From Nocardia sp. NBC_01730 (lineage in GTDB: Bacteria > Actinomycetota > Actinomycetes > Mycobacteriales > Mycobacteriaceae): 64,000 bases of DNA. Made by a program: the position numbers and the translations under genes. The notes below the pieces were generated by a model, which ran no database searches, was not told the DNA's origin, and saw only the letters and a list, made by a program, of their open reading frames with translations. Where the stretch lies: assembly GCF_035920445.1 (NCBI RefSeq), contig NZ_CP109162.1, positions 7,254,001 to 7,318,000 of the forward strand, in the 5' to 3' direction. Shown here one piece after another: positions 8,721 to 15,872 of this stretch. Within the stretch, counting starts at the first letter, position 1. Each line of letters opens with the position of its first letter.

Positions 8721-10001
8721 CTACCGCCGCCGGTTGGCCTTTCGCGCACCGACCAGCAGGGCGAAAATCAGGATGATGCCGCCGACGATCAGCAGGGTTC
8801 TGGTACTGACACGTCGGTCTTCCGCAGGGGGCGCGGCAGAGTATCCGCCCCCTCTCGCGGGTGGTGCGGCGAGGGCGATGTCGGTCTGCGTGGACTGGAC
8901 GGTGGCCTCGTGCAGGTTGCCGATCGATGTGCCGCGGGGGAGCGCGAAGCTGTAGTCGAGCAGGCGGGCTGCCTGTTCCCACGGGCGCAGCGGGAGCACA
9001 TCGGCCTTCAGCAAAGTGACGGCGAGCCTGCGGCCGTCACGCTGGGCGGCGGCGACGAACGTCTGTCTGGCGTCGTCGGTGAACCCGGTCTTGCCGCCGA
9101 GGGCGCCCTCATAGTTGTAGAGCAGGTGGTTGTCGTTGCCGATGAGGAAGCCGGGGTGGTCGATATCGCCGGGAATCCTCGGGTCCGCGGGATAGCCGGG
9201 GAAGTCGACCTGCTCGGTGTGGATCAGCTCGGCGAACAGCGGAATCGTCATGGCCTCGCTAAACAGCAGGGCCAGGTCGTAGGCTGAAGTGCTCATGCCG
9301 GGGCCATCCAGGCCGGAGGGACTTGCCGCGCGAGTGTCCAAGGCACGCAACGACTTCGCCACTTCGTTCATCTTCGCGACGGTGGCCGCGTCGCCGCCGA
9401 GCTGGGCGGCGATCGCGTGCGCCGCGTCGTTGCCGGAGGCCATGATCAGCGCGTGCAGCAGCTGCCGATTGGTGTAGAGCCCGCCGGAACCGATACCGAC
9501 CTTGGTGCCGTCGACGTCGGCGTCCGCTTGTGTGCCGACCACCACTTTGTCCAGATCCAGCGTCCGCAATGCCACCGTGGCGAGCAGCACCTTGATCGTG
9601 CTGGCAGGCCGGTAGCGTCCGTGCGGGTCCTTCGCCGCCAGCACCTCGCCGGTGTCCAGGTCGGACACGAGCCAGGCCGCCGCCGAAATGTCCTGTGGCA
9701 CCGGTGGCGCGCCTTGTGGCAGCACCACGCCGCAGTCGCCGAGTCGGGCGCCGCCGACCGGGGGCGTGGGGACCGGCAGCGGCGTCGGTGTCGGCTGTCC
9801 GGGCGCGGGCACCTCGGATTCGTCGATCGGCGCGGGCGGCTGCGTCTTCTGCGGGCAGTCGTCGGTGTTCGGGGTGGCGAACGGCGTGGTCGTCGTGCTC
9901 GGCGCGGCGAGTGAGGGCGTGGTCACCGCCCCGATCGCGGCGACGGCCAGCACAGCGCCGGCGCAGAGCGTGGCGCGGCGACGGAACTCCCTGATCTTCA
10001 T
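8721..10001 (-). CDS. dacB1: D-alanyl-D-alanine carboxypeptidase (PBP5-type)
   Basis: 426 aa low-molecular-weight penicillin-binding protein that trims the terminal D-Ala of peptidoglycan stem peptides. A signal peptide (about residues 1-33, ending PSLAAP) and a Thr/Pro-rich linker precede the catalytic domain. All three active-site motifs are present: STIK (PASTIKV), SGN (MASGNDAAHA) and KTG (GGKTGFTDDA). A C-terminal helix (LLIVGGIILIFALLVGA) with a basic tail anchors it to the membrane. A TAGGCT hexamer eight bases ahead of the ATG suggests a leaderless or nearly leaderless message. Convergent with the YihY gene. Confidence 0.94.
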   Translation of the reverse strand: MKIREFRRRATLCAGAVLAVAAIGAVTTPSLAAPSTTTTPFATPNTDDCPQKTQPPAPIDESEVPAPGQPTPTPLPVPTPPVGGARLGDCGVVLPQGAPPVPQDISAAAWLVSDLDTGEVLAAKDPHGRYRPASTIKVLLATVALRTLDLDKVVVGTQADADVDGTKVGIGSGGLYTNRQLLHALIMASGNDAAHAIAAQLGGDAATVAKMNEVAKSLRALDTRAASPSGLDGPGMSTSAYDLALLFSEAMTIPLFAELIHTEQVDFPGYPADPRIPGDIDHPGFLIGNDNHLLYNYEGALGGKTGFTDDARQTFVAAAQRDGRRLAVTLLKADVLPLRPWEQAARLLDYSFALPRGTSIGNLHEATVQSTQTDIALAAPPARGGGYSAAPPAEDRRVSTRTLLIVGGIILIFALLVGARKANRRR

Positions 10002-10065
10002 CGGCAGTGAGCCTAGCGAGCGATCGGCATGGGGGGCGAAGGCGAGCCGGATTACGGCTAGCGTA

Positions 10066-10125
10066 TTGACATCGACTACTAAATGAAAGTTACTATCAAA
10101 AAGTTCTAACTTTCATTTACGGAGG
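10066..10125 (+). promoter_or_regulatory. promoter and TetR operator of the MFS pump
   Basis: TTGACA at 10066-10071 and TACTAT at 10091-10096 (19-bp spacer) make a sigma70-like promoter. A perfect 12-bp inverted repeat, AAATGAAAGTTA (10081-10092) and TAACTTTCATTT (10107-10118), overlaps the -10 and start site. This is the expected operator of the TetR encoded downstream. GGAGG at 10121-10125 is the ribosome binding site. Confidence 0.82.
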
Positions 10126-10130
10126 CATTT

Positions 10131-11645
10131 ATGAAGACCGACTCGACCCGCCGCTGGCTTGCGCTCGGCGCGCTGGCGGTGGCGATGCTCACCATTGGGC
10201 TCGATGTCACCGTGCTGACCGTGGCGCTGCCCACGCTCGCCGTCGACCTGAACGCGAATACCTCCGCGCTGCAGTGGTTCAGCAGCGCGTACACGCTGGC
10301 GCTGGCCGCCGTGATGTTGCCCGCCGGCGCGCTCGGCGACCGCTACGGCCGCAAGAAGTTCCTGCTTGCCGCGCTGCTTCTGTTCGGAGTCGCGTCCATC
10401 GCCTGCACCGTGTCCACCTCGGCTGGTCAGCTCATCGCAGCGCGTGTCGTGCTCGGGATCGCGGCGGCGGCCATGATGCCGCTGTCGATGTCGGTGCTGC
10501 CCGCGATGTTCCCCGAGCCGGTCGAACGGCAGCGCGCGCTCACCATATGGATCACCTCGACCGCGATGGGACTGCCGCTCGGCCCGATCGTGGGCGGCTG
10601 GCTGCTGCGCAACTTCTGGTGGGGCTCGGTGTTCTTGATCAACGTGCCGATGGTGGTGATCGGCGCGGTCGCCGTCGCCGTACTGGTGCCGGAATCACGT
10701 AGCACCCACCGGTTCCGCATCGATCTGCCCGGCGCCGTGCTGTCGGCAGCAGGCATGCTCGGACTCACGTATGGCTTCATTCGAATCGGCGAGGAAGGGT
10801 GGGGCGACGGCCTCGCCTGGGCCACCGTCCTGGCCGGAGCGCTGCTGCTCGGCGCGTTCGGAGCGTGGCAGCGCAGGACCACACAGCCACTGGTCGAGAT
10901 CGCGCTCTTCGCTACCGACGGATTCCGGTGGGGCACGGCATTTTCCATCATGGTGAACTTCGCCATGTTCGGTATGTTCTTCGCCGTTCCGCAGTACTTC
11001 CAGGCGGTGCTCGGCGTGGACGCGCTCGGCAGCGGGCTGCGGCTGCTTCCGCTGATCGGCGGATTGCTGGTCGGCAGCAGGCTCGTGGACCGGGTGCTGC
11101 CGAAGCTCGGCGTCCGCGTGGTGCTCACCGCGGGGTTCGCGCTCCTCGCGGGTTCGCTCGCGCTCGGCGCGTTGACCACTGTCGACAGCGGATACGGGCG
11201 CACCGCGCTGTGGATCACGCTGCTCGGCGCCGGAATGGGTCTGGTGCTGCCCGCGGCCATGGGCCTGGCGATGGGCGAGCTGACCGCGGAGCGCTCCGGG
11301 TCCGGGTCCGCGCTGCTGCAGGCGCTGCGCCAGGCCGGCGGCACCATCGGCGTCGCGGTGCTCGGCAGCGTCTTGTCCACCCGATACCGGTCGGAATTGG
11401 ATGAGCTGAATCGCGATCCGATCGCCGATGGCGTCAATGCCGGCGTCGCGACCGCCCACAAGCTCGGCGATCCGTCGGTGCTGCACCAGGTGCAGAACGC
11501 ATTCATCGGCGGTATGGGTGCGATGCTGTGGGCCTGTGCCGCACTTTGTCTGCTCTCGGCTGCGGTAGCCGCGGCGTTCGTCCGCGCGAAGCGACCCGTC
11601 GAGGTGGCCGAGCCTGGTACGGCAGAATCGATTCATGTCGGTTGA
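10131..11645 (+). CDS. MFS drug-efflux transporter (DHA2, 14 TM)
   Basis: 504 aa proton-coupled exporter of the EmrB/QacA type. DHA2 signs: LDVTVLTVALPTLAVDL in TM1 (motif D1) and GALGDRYGRKKFLL between TM2 and TM3 (motif A); the length fits fourteen helices. The strong promoter, the overlapping operator and the tetR reading frame that overlaps its 3' end by 11 bp show an autoregulated efflux cassette. Likely substrates are hydrophobic drugs or dyes; none can be named from sequence. Confidence 0.93.
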   Translation: MKTDSTRRWLALGALAVAMLTIGLDVTVLTVALPTLAVDLNANTSALQWFSSAYTLALAAVMLPAGALGDRYGRKKFLLAALLLFGVASIACTVSTSAGQLIAARVVLGIAAAAMMPLSMSVLPAMFPEPVERQRALTIWITSTAMGLPLGPIVGGWLLRNFWWGSVFLINVPMVVIGAVAVAVLVPESRSTHRFRIDLPGAVLSAAGMLGLTYGFIRIGEEGWGDGLAWATVLAGALLLGAFGAWQRRTTQPLVEIALFATDGFRWGTAFSIMVNFAMFGMFFAVPQYFQAVLGVDALGSGLRLLPLIGGLLVGSRLVDRVLPKLGVRVVLTAGFALLAGSLALGALTTVDSGYGRTALWITLLGAGMGLVLPAAMGLAMGELTAERSGSGSALLQALRQAGGTIGVAVLGSVLSTRYRSELDELNRDPIADGVNAGVATAHKLGDPSVLHQVQNAFIGGMGAMLWACAALCLLSAAVAAAFVRAKRPVEVAEPGTAESIHVG

Positions 11646-12249
11646 GCTACCCGCGAACGGGACGGCGCAGGGCCTGCGCGAGCGGAAGAAGGAGCGGACC
11701 CGACGGACGATTCGCCTGGAGGCGTTCCGGCTGTTCCGCGAGCAGGGCTATAACGAGACGACGATCGAGCAGATCGCCGCGGCCGCCGATGTCTCGCCGA
11801 GCACCTTCTTCCGCTACTTCCCGACCAAGGAGCAGCTGGTACTCGCCGACGACCTCGACCCGGTGATCATCGACGCGCTGCGCCGCCAGCCGCGTGACAT
11901 CTCGCCGATGGCAGCCTTCCGCAACGCGGTGATCGAGGTCTTCGGGAATCTGCCTGCCGCCGAGATGGCCTTCGAGCAGGAGCGGCAGGCGCTGCTCTAT
12001 CACGTACCCGAGCTGCGGTCTGCCATCGGCTTGGAGATCATGCGCAGCATCGATCTCGTCGCGGGTCTCTTGGCCGATCACCTCGGCAAGTCCGCCGACG
12101 ACTTCGAGGTGCGAGCGGCGGCGGGCGCGATGGCGGGCGCTGCGCTGGCCATCTCGACGATGACGCCGATGAACACCGAGAACATCACCCGTCTACTGGA
12201 TTTCCTGGATGCGGGCCTCCCGCTCGGACCGGACCACGAGGCCGAGTAG
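11635..12249 (+). CDS. TetR-family repressor of the efflux pump
   Basis: 204 aa. The helix-turn-helix is canonical: TIRLEAFRLFREQGYNETT, then IEQIAAAADVSPSTFFRYFP (about residues 23-62). The C-terminal half resembles the MftR/AcrR ligand domains found in mycofactocin-type and efflux repressors. Its ATG lies inside the end of the MFS gene, so the two are co-translated and expression is self-limiting. Its 3' end overlaps the antisense end of the aromatic amino acid hydroxylase by 65 bp. Confidence 0.92.
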   Translation: MSVELPANGTAQGLRERKKERTRRTIRLEAFRLFREQGYNETTIEQIAAAADVSPSTFFRYFPTKEQLVLADDLDPVIIDALRRQPRDISPMAAFRNAVIEVFGNLPAAEMAFEQERQALLYHVPELRSAIGLEIMRSIDLVAGLLADHLGKSADDFEVRAAAGAMAGAALAISTMTPMNTENITRLLDFLDAGLPLGPDHEAE

Positions 12250-13222
12250 GGCTGAGGGTCCGGCTGGTTGGATTCCGTTCCACAGCCGTGGCTCGAGACC
12301 GAACCGGGCTACGTCGTGACATCTCAGGCGCGCCTGCGGCACTCGAGTGCACCAGGCGTTCGGGAGTGTCGTCGTTCACCGTCGCGAAGAAGCCGCCGAT
12401 CACGTCCTCGATCTCGGCGATCGATTCCGCACAGTAGAGAATCGGCTGGTAGTGGGTGATGTCGTAGACCGCGTTGCCCATTTCAGCGACGTCGAGCGGG
12501 CGCAGCTCGGCCTGCCGGAACTCCTCGATCTCGCCGTAGGAGGACAGCAAACCAGCTCCATAGCACCGGATCTCGTCGCCTTCACGAACCACGCCGAATT
12601 CCATCGAGAACCAGAACACGTTGGCGAGGAATTTCAGCGCGCTTTCGCTGCTCAGCCTGCCCGCGGCCGCGCCGACCTCGGCATAGACGGCCGCGAACCG
12701 GGGGCTGGCGATCTGGTTGGCGTGCCCGATGATCTCGTGGATGGCATCGGGCTCCGGGGTATACAGCGGTGCCGTGTGGTGCCGGATGTACTGCGTGGAG
12801 TGAAAGATCCGATCAGCGAATGAGCCGAAGAACTGCCGCAGGGGCACCAGGCCCGCGGCCGGGACATAGCGGAACCCGCTGAGCGGCGCGAGCGCCGCGG
12901 ACACCTCGTCCAACTGCGGGATGTGATCGTTCGGCAGAGCGAGCGCTTCGGCGGCCGCGAGCACCTCGGCGCTGGCGTATGTACGGTGCTTACGGGCGAG
13001 TTCGGCGGACGCGATCCGCCATACCTGCTGTTCCTCATCGGTGTAGGCGATGTGGGGGAGCGGTGAGCCTGGTGTGTAGTCCAGCGCCAGCGCGGCGATA
13101 GCGTTGCGCCGGGCCCGATAGTCCGCGTCGTGCACGCCAGGATGTTCGTCGCTCAGGTGCACCGTCACATCACCCTCGCCGGTGCGGGTCACCGGCGAGT
13201 ACAACTGAGCCTCGCTGAACAT
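12185..13222 (-). CDS. phhA: phenylalanine 4-monooxygenase (aromatic amino acid hydroxylase)
   Basis: 345 aa non-heme iron, tetrahydropterin-dependent hydroxylase converting phenylalanine to tyrosine. Iron ligands are the two His of HEIIGH and the Glu of FWFSMEFG; GLVPLRQFF and LYTPEPDAIHEI are family landmarks. The last 45 or so residues (after NDDTPERLVHSS) are basic, Pro/Arg-rich and unlike the family. They come from reading into the antisense of the tetR 3' end. That tail may be a neutral extension caused by loss of an earlier stop. Start chosen at the ATG for MFSEAQLYSP. Confidence 0.88.
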   Translation of the reverse strand: MFSEAQLYSPVTRTGEGDVTVHLSDEHPGVHDADYRARRNAIAALALDYTPGSPLPHIAYTDEEQQVWRIASAELARKHRTYASAEVLAAAEALALPNDHIPQLDEVSAALAPLSGFRYVPAAGLVPLRQFFGSFADRIFHSTQYIRHHTAPLYTPEPDAIHEIIGHANQIASPRFAAVYAEVGAAAGRLSSESALKFLANVFWFSMEFGVVREGDEIRCYGAGLLSSYGEIEEFRQAELRPLDVAEMGNAVYDITHYQPILYCAESIAEIEDVIGGFFATVNDDTPERLVHSSAAGAPEMSRRSPVRSRATAVERNPTSRTLSPTRPRGPVRAGGPHPGNPVDG

Positions 13223-13259
13223 GCCTCGATGCAAGCACCGCACGGCGCTTTCGACAACA

Positions 13260-13303
13260 AAAGCCCGCTCAGCTGGGCACATTGCCTAGCTGAACGGGCC
13301 TTT
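13260..13303. terminator. hairpin terminator between DUF4396 and phhA
   Basis: Imperfect hairpin: AAGCCCGCTCAGCTGGGCA pairs with TGCCTAGCTGAACGGGCCTT across a short loop. It lies downstream of the DUF4396 gene and upstream of phhA, and separates the two leftward transcription units. Confidence 0.65.
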
Positions 13304-13344
13304 CCGTGCGATTCCGGCGGACGCCATAGCCTGACGGGCTCTGA

Positions 13345-13878
13345 TCAATGGTGGGCGTGCAGCGAGTGCACCACCGCGTGTCCCTTGCCTCGCCCGATCA
13401 TCCACTTGTTCACCGGGGTGGTCAGCACGAACGCCACCGCGAGGGAGAACACCAGGGTGGCCCAGAACAGCGCGCTGTCCAGATGGGCGTCCATGGCACC
13501 GGGGACGGCGAGGATCACGGCGTTGTCCACGATCTCCATGACCGTGATCGACACGGTGTCGGCCGCGAGCGCCGTGGTGACGGCGGCGGCTAGTGGCAGG
13601 CCCGCCTTCAGCACGCCGCGCATGGTGAACGCGTAGCCGAACAGGAACGCCAGCACGATGGCAAGGGCCATCGTCGAGGCATTGTTCCAGCCCAGCGCGG
13701 TGCCGATCACCATGCCCAGAATCTCGCCGATGGCACAGCCGGTCAGGCAGTGCAGTGTCGCCGCGGCCGCCATCCGCCAGGTAGCCGGAGCGTACCGACC
13801 GGCATGGTCTTCGGCTGTGTGCGTCGCATGTGCGGAGTGGGAAACGTGTTCCCCGGACTGTTCGTACCTGTGCTCCAT
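13345..13878 (-). CDS. DUF4396 membrane protein, His-rich N-terminus
   Basis: 177 aa. A His-rich cytoplasmic N-terminus (HRYEQSGEHVSHSAHATHT) is followed by four or so membrane helices, with conserved LHCLTGCAIGEILGM and ADTVSITVMEIVDNAV segments typical of DUF4396. It ends HSLHAHH, again His-rich. The family has no proven role. The histidines and a CsoR-like palindrome just upstream suggest a response to copper or another soft metal. Start at the ATG 10 nt from the operator. Confidence 0.85.
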   Translation of the reverse strand: MEHRYEQSGEHVSHSAHATHTAEDHAGRYAPATWRMAAAATLHCLTGCAIGEILGMVIGTALGWNNASTMALAIVLAFLFGYAFTMRGVLKAGLPLAAAVTTALAADTVSITVMEIVDNAVILAVPGAMDAHLDSALFWATLVFSLAVAFVLTTPVNKWMIGRGKGHAVVHSLHAHH

Positions 13879-13887
13879 GCGGTTTAC

Positions 13888-13905
13888 TATACCCCCGTAG
13901 GGTAT
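13888..13905. promoter_or_regulatory. CsoR-type palindromic operator (putative)
   Basis: TATACCCCCGTAGGGTAT contains the arms ATACCC and GGGTAT, the spacing and composition bound by CsoR/RicR copper-responsive repressors. It lies about 10 bp upstream of the DUF4396 start codon. No csoR gene is in the window, so the regulator would act in trans. Confidence 0.6.
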
Positions 13906-13987
13906 TTATGCGGAAGATGGAGTTCGCGATTTGCCAGACATGAGCGGGCCTCGTGCCGCAAGATAACGAAAGGATGAAGGAGGACGC

Positions 13988-14191
13988 ATGAAATCCGTGC
14001 GGATCGATCTCGACCAGAAGTTACTCGACGACGCGGCCGCCATCATGGGCACGTCGACGAGTCACGCCACCGTCAACGAGGCTCTGCGCCGAATCGTCGT
14101 GCACGAGCGCCAGCTGCACCACCTCGAAAAGCTGGCTGCCAACGCTTTCTTCGACCTATCCGAGCCGGAGGCGGTAGTAGTCGATCGATAG
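13988..14191 (+). CDS. orphan VapB-family antitoxin
   Basis: 67 aa ribbon-helix-helix DNA-binding antitoxin. The RHH strand MKSVRIDLDQKLLDDAAA is followed by STSHATVNEALRRIV and a C-terminal segment that in complete systems wraps the PIN toxin. A strong AAGGAGG precedes the ATG. There is no PIN-domain toxin downstream: the next gene is radC, about 130 bp away. It is therefore an antitoxin without partner, possibly acting on a distant VapC. Confidence 0.85.
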   Translation: MKSVRIDLDQKLLDDAAAIMGTSTSHATVNEALRRIVVHERQLHHLEKLAANAFFDLSEPEAVVVDR

Positions 14192-14324
14192 CCGCCGCGG
14201 ACCAGGCAGCCTGCTGCCAGGCGCTGGGAGGGGCACCAACGGCACCGCGCATCGTGTGCGCGTGATGTGTCGGTGGGGGCTGGCAGAATCCGGGGGACTG
14301 TTGATGCGGCCGAGGGGTGGAATT

Positions 14325-15002
14325 ATGGCGGTCTCTCTTGTCGATGTGCCTGCCGCACAGCGGCCGCGGGAGCGGTTGGTGGCGCTCGGGCCGCAGGCGC
14401 TCACCGATGTGGAGTTGCTCGCGCTGTTGTTGCGGCACGGCAGGCGTGGCGCGAGTGCGTTGGATCTGGCGGTGGAATTGCTGGTCGAGCACGGTGGGCT
14501 CGCGGGGTTGGCGGCGGCGCGCCCGGAGGAGTTGTCACGCGGAGCCGGGGTCGGCGTGGCGAAGGCGTCCGCCATCATCGCCGCGTTCCACCTGGGCGCG
14601 CGGGTGCGGGGCGAAGGGGATACGTCGATCCGGCTGGCCACTCCCGCCGATGTCGCCGCAGCCGCCCGGCCGCTGTTCGCCGGCGCGCGGGTGGAGCGGC
14701 TGCTCGTCTTGGTGTGCGATGCGCAGAACCGGTTGCGGCGCAAGGTGTTCGTGGCGGAGGGCGCCGTCGACCAGGTCGCCGTACCGGTGCGGGAGATCAT
14801 GAACACCGTCCTGCGGCACGACGGCCGCGCCTTCGCCGTGGTACACAACCACCCCTCGGGTGACCCGACCCCGAGCGTGGACGACCGCCGCGCCACCACC
14901 TTTCTCGTCGAGGCCGCCCACACGGTGGGTCTGCGATTCCTCGACCATGTGGTGATCGCGGGAGAGGAATGGGCCAGTGCATCCGGGTTGCCGGGGTGCT
15001 GA
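14325..15002 (+). CDS. radC: RadC-like JAB domain protein
   Basis: 225 aa. N-terminal helix-hairpin-helix-like segment (RERLVALGPQALTDVELLAL) and C-terminal JAB/MPN domain with the metal motif HNHPSGDPTPS plus the following Asp. Named radC for historical reasons; a direct DNA repair role is disputed. GAGGGGTGG precedes the chosen ATG. Another in-frame ATG lies at 14304 but has a poorer site. A perfect bidirectional terminator follows. Confidence 0.93.
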   Translation: MAVSLVDVPAAQRPRERLVALGPQALTDVELLALLLRHGRRGASALDLAVELLVEHGGLAGLAAARPEELSRGAGVGVAKASAIIAAFHLGARVRGEGDTSIRLATPADVAAAARPLFAGARVERLLVLVCDAQNRLRRKVFVAEGAVDQVAVPVREIMNTVLRHDGRAFAVVHNHPSGDPTPSVDDRRATTFLVEAAHTVGLRFLDHVVIAGEEWASASGLPGC

Positions 15003-15040
15003 CGGGTAGGTCCACCCCGGACCGAGCGACCCGGCGAATC

Positions 15041-15082
15041 AGCGAAGGCCGCCTCCCTCGAAAGAGGGAGGCGGCCTTCGCT
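15041..15082. terminator. bidirectional hairpin terminator radC / sdhB
   Basis: A perfect 19-bp stem, AGCGAAGGCCGCCTCCCTC (15041-15059) and its complement (15064-15082), closes on a GAAA tetraloop. It lies between the convergent radC and sdhB stops. Confidence 0.9.
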
Positions 15083-15098
15083 TTCGACAACAGGGAGG

Positions 15099-15872
15099 TC
15101 AGCGGGTGAACAGCAGTGCGCGCTTGACTTCCTGGATGGCCTTCGTGACTTCGATACCGCGGGGGCAGGCGTCGGTGCAGTTGAAGGTGGTGCGGCAGCG
15201 CCAGACGCCTTCGACGTCGTTGAGGATGTCGAGGCGTTCGCGGGCGGCTTCGTCCCGGCTGTCGAAGATGAAGCGGTGCGCGTTCACGATCGCGGCCGGG
15301 CCGAAGTAGCTGCCGTCGCTCCAGTACACGGGGCAGGAGGTGGTGCAGCAGGCGCAGAGGATGCACTTGGTGGTGTCGTCGAATCGGGCGCGGTCGGCCT
15401 GGCTCTGGATGCGTTCGCGGGTGGGCTCGTTACCTGAGGTGATCAGGTAGGGCTTGACGGCGCGGAACGCGTCGAAGAACGGTTCCATGTTCACCACGAG
15501 GTCCTTTTCCACGGGCAGGCCGCGGATCGGCTCGACGGTGACCGTGATCGACTTGCCGCCCTTGGGCAGCATGTCCTTCATCAGCACCTTGCACGCCAGC
15601 CGGTTGACGCCGTTGATGCGCATCGCATCGGAACCGCAGACGCCGTGCGCACAGGAGCGGCGGAAGGTGAGCGTGCCATCCAGGTAGGACTTGATGTATA
15701 TCAGCACGTTCAGGAAGCGGTCGGTCGTCAGGACCGGCACCTGGAAGGACTCCCAGTGCGCGCCCTTGTCGTCCTCCGGGTTGAACCGGGCCACCTTGAC
15801 GGTGATCATCACCGAGCCCTCGGGGACCGGTGCGGGAGCCTGTGTCGCGGGTGCTTCGGCTACAGCAGTCAT
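15099..15872 (-). CDS. sdhB: succinate dehydrogenase iron-sulfur subunit
   Basis: 257 aa electron-transfer subunit carrying three Fe-S clusters. The 2Fe-2S ligands are in RRSCAHGVCGSDAMRING, and the 4Fe-4S and 3Fe-4S ligands in CILCACCTTSCPVYW and TFNCTDACPRGIEV. It passes electrons from the SdhA flavin to the membrane quinone. The start codon shares one base with the SdhA stop (TGATG). Last gene of sdhCDAB. Confidence 0.97.
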   Translation of the reverse strand: MTAVAEAPATQAPAPVPEGSVMITVKVARFNPEDDKGAHWESFQVPVLTTDRFLNVLIYIKSYLDGTLTFRRSCAHGVCGSDAMRINGVNRLACKVLMKDMLPKGGKSITVTVEPIRGLPVEKDLVVNMEPFFDAFRAVKPYLITSGNEPTRERIQSQADRARFDDTTKCILCACCTTSCPVYWSDGSYFGPAAIVNAHRFIFDSRDEAARERLDILNDVEGVWRCRTTFNCTDACPRGIEVTKAIQEVKRALLFTR

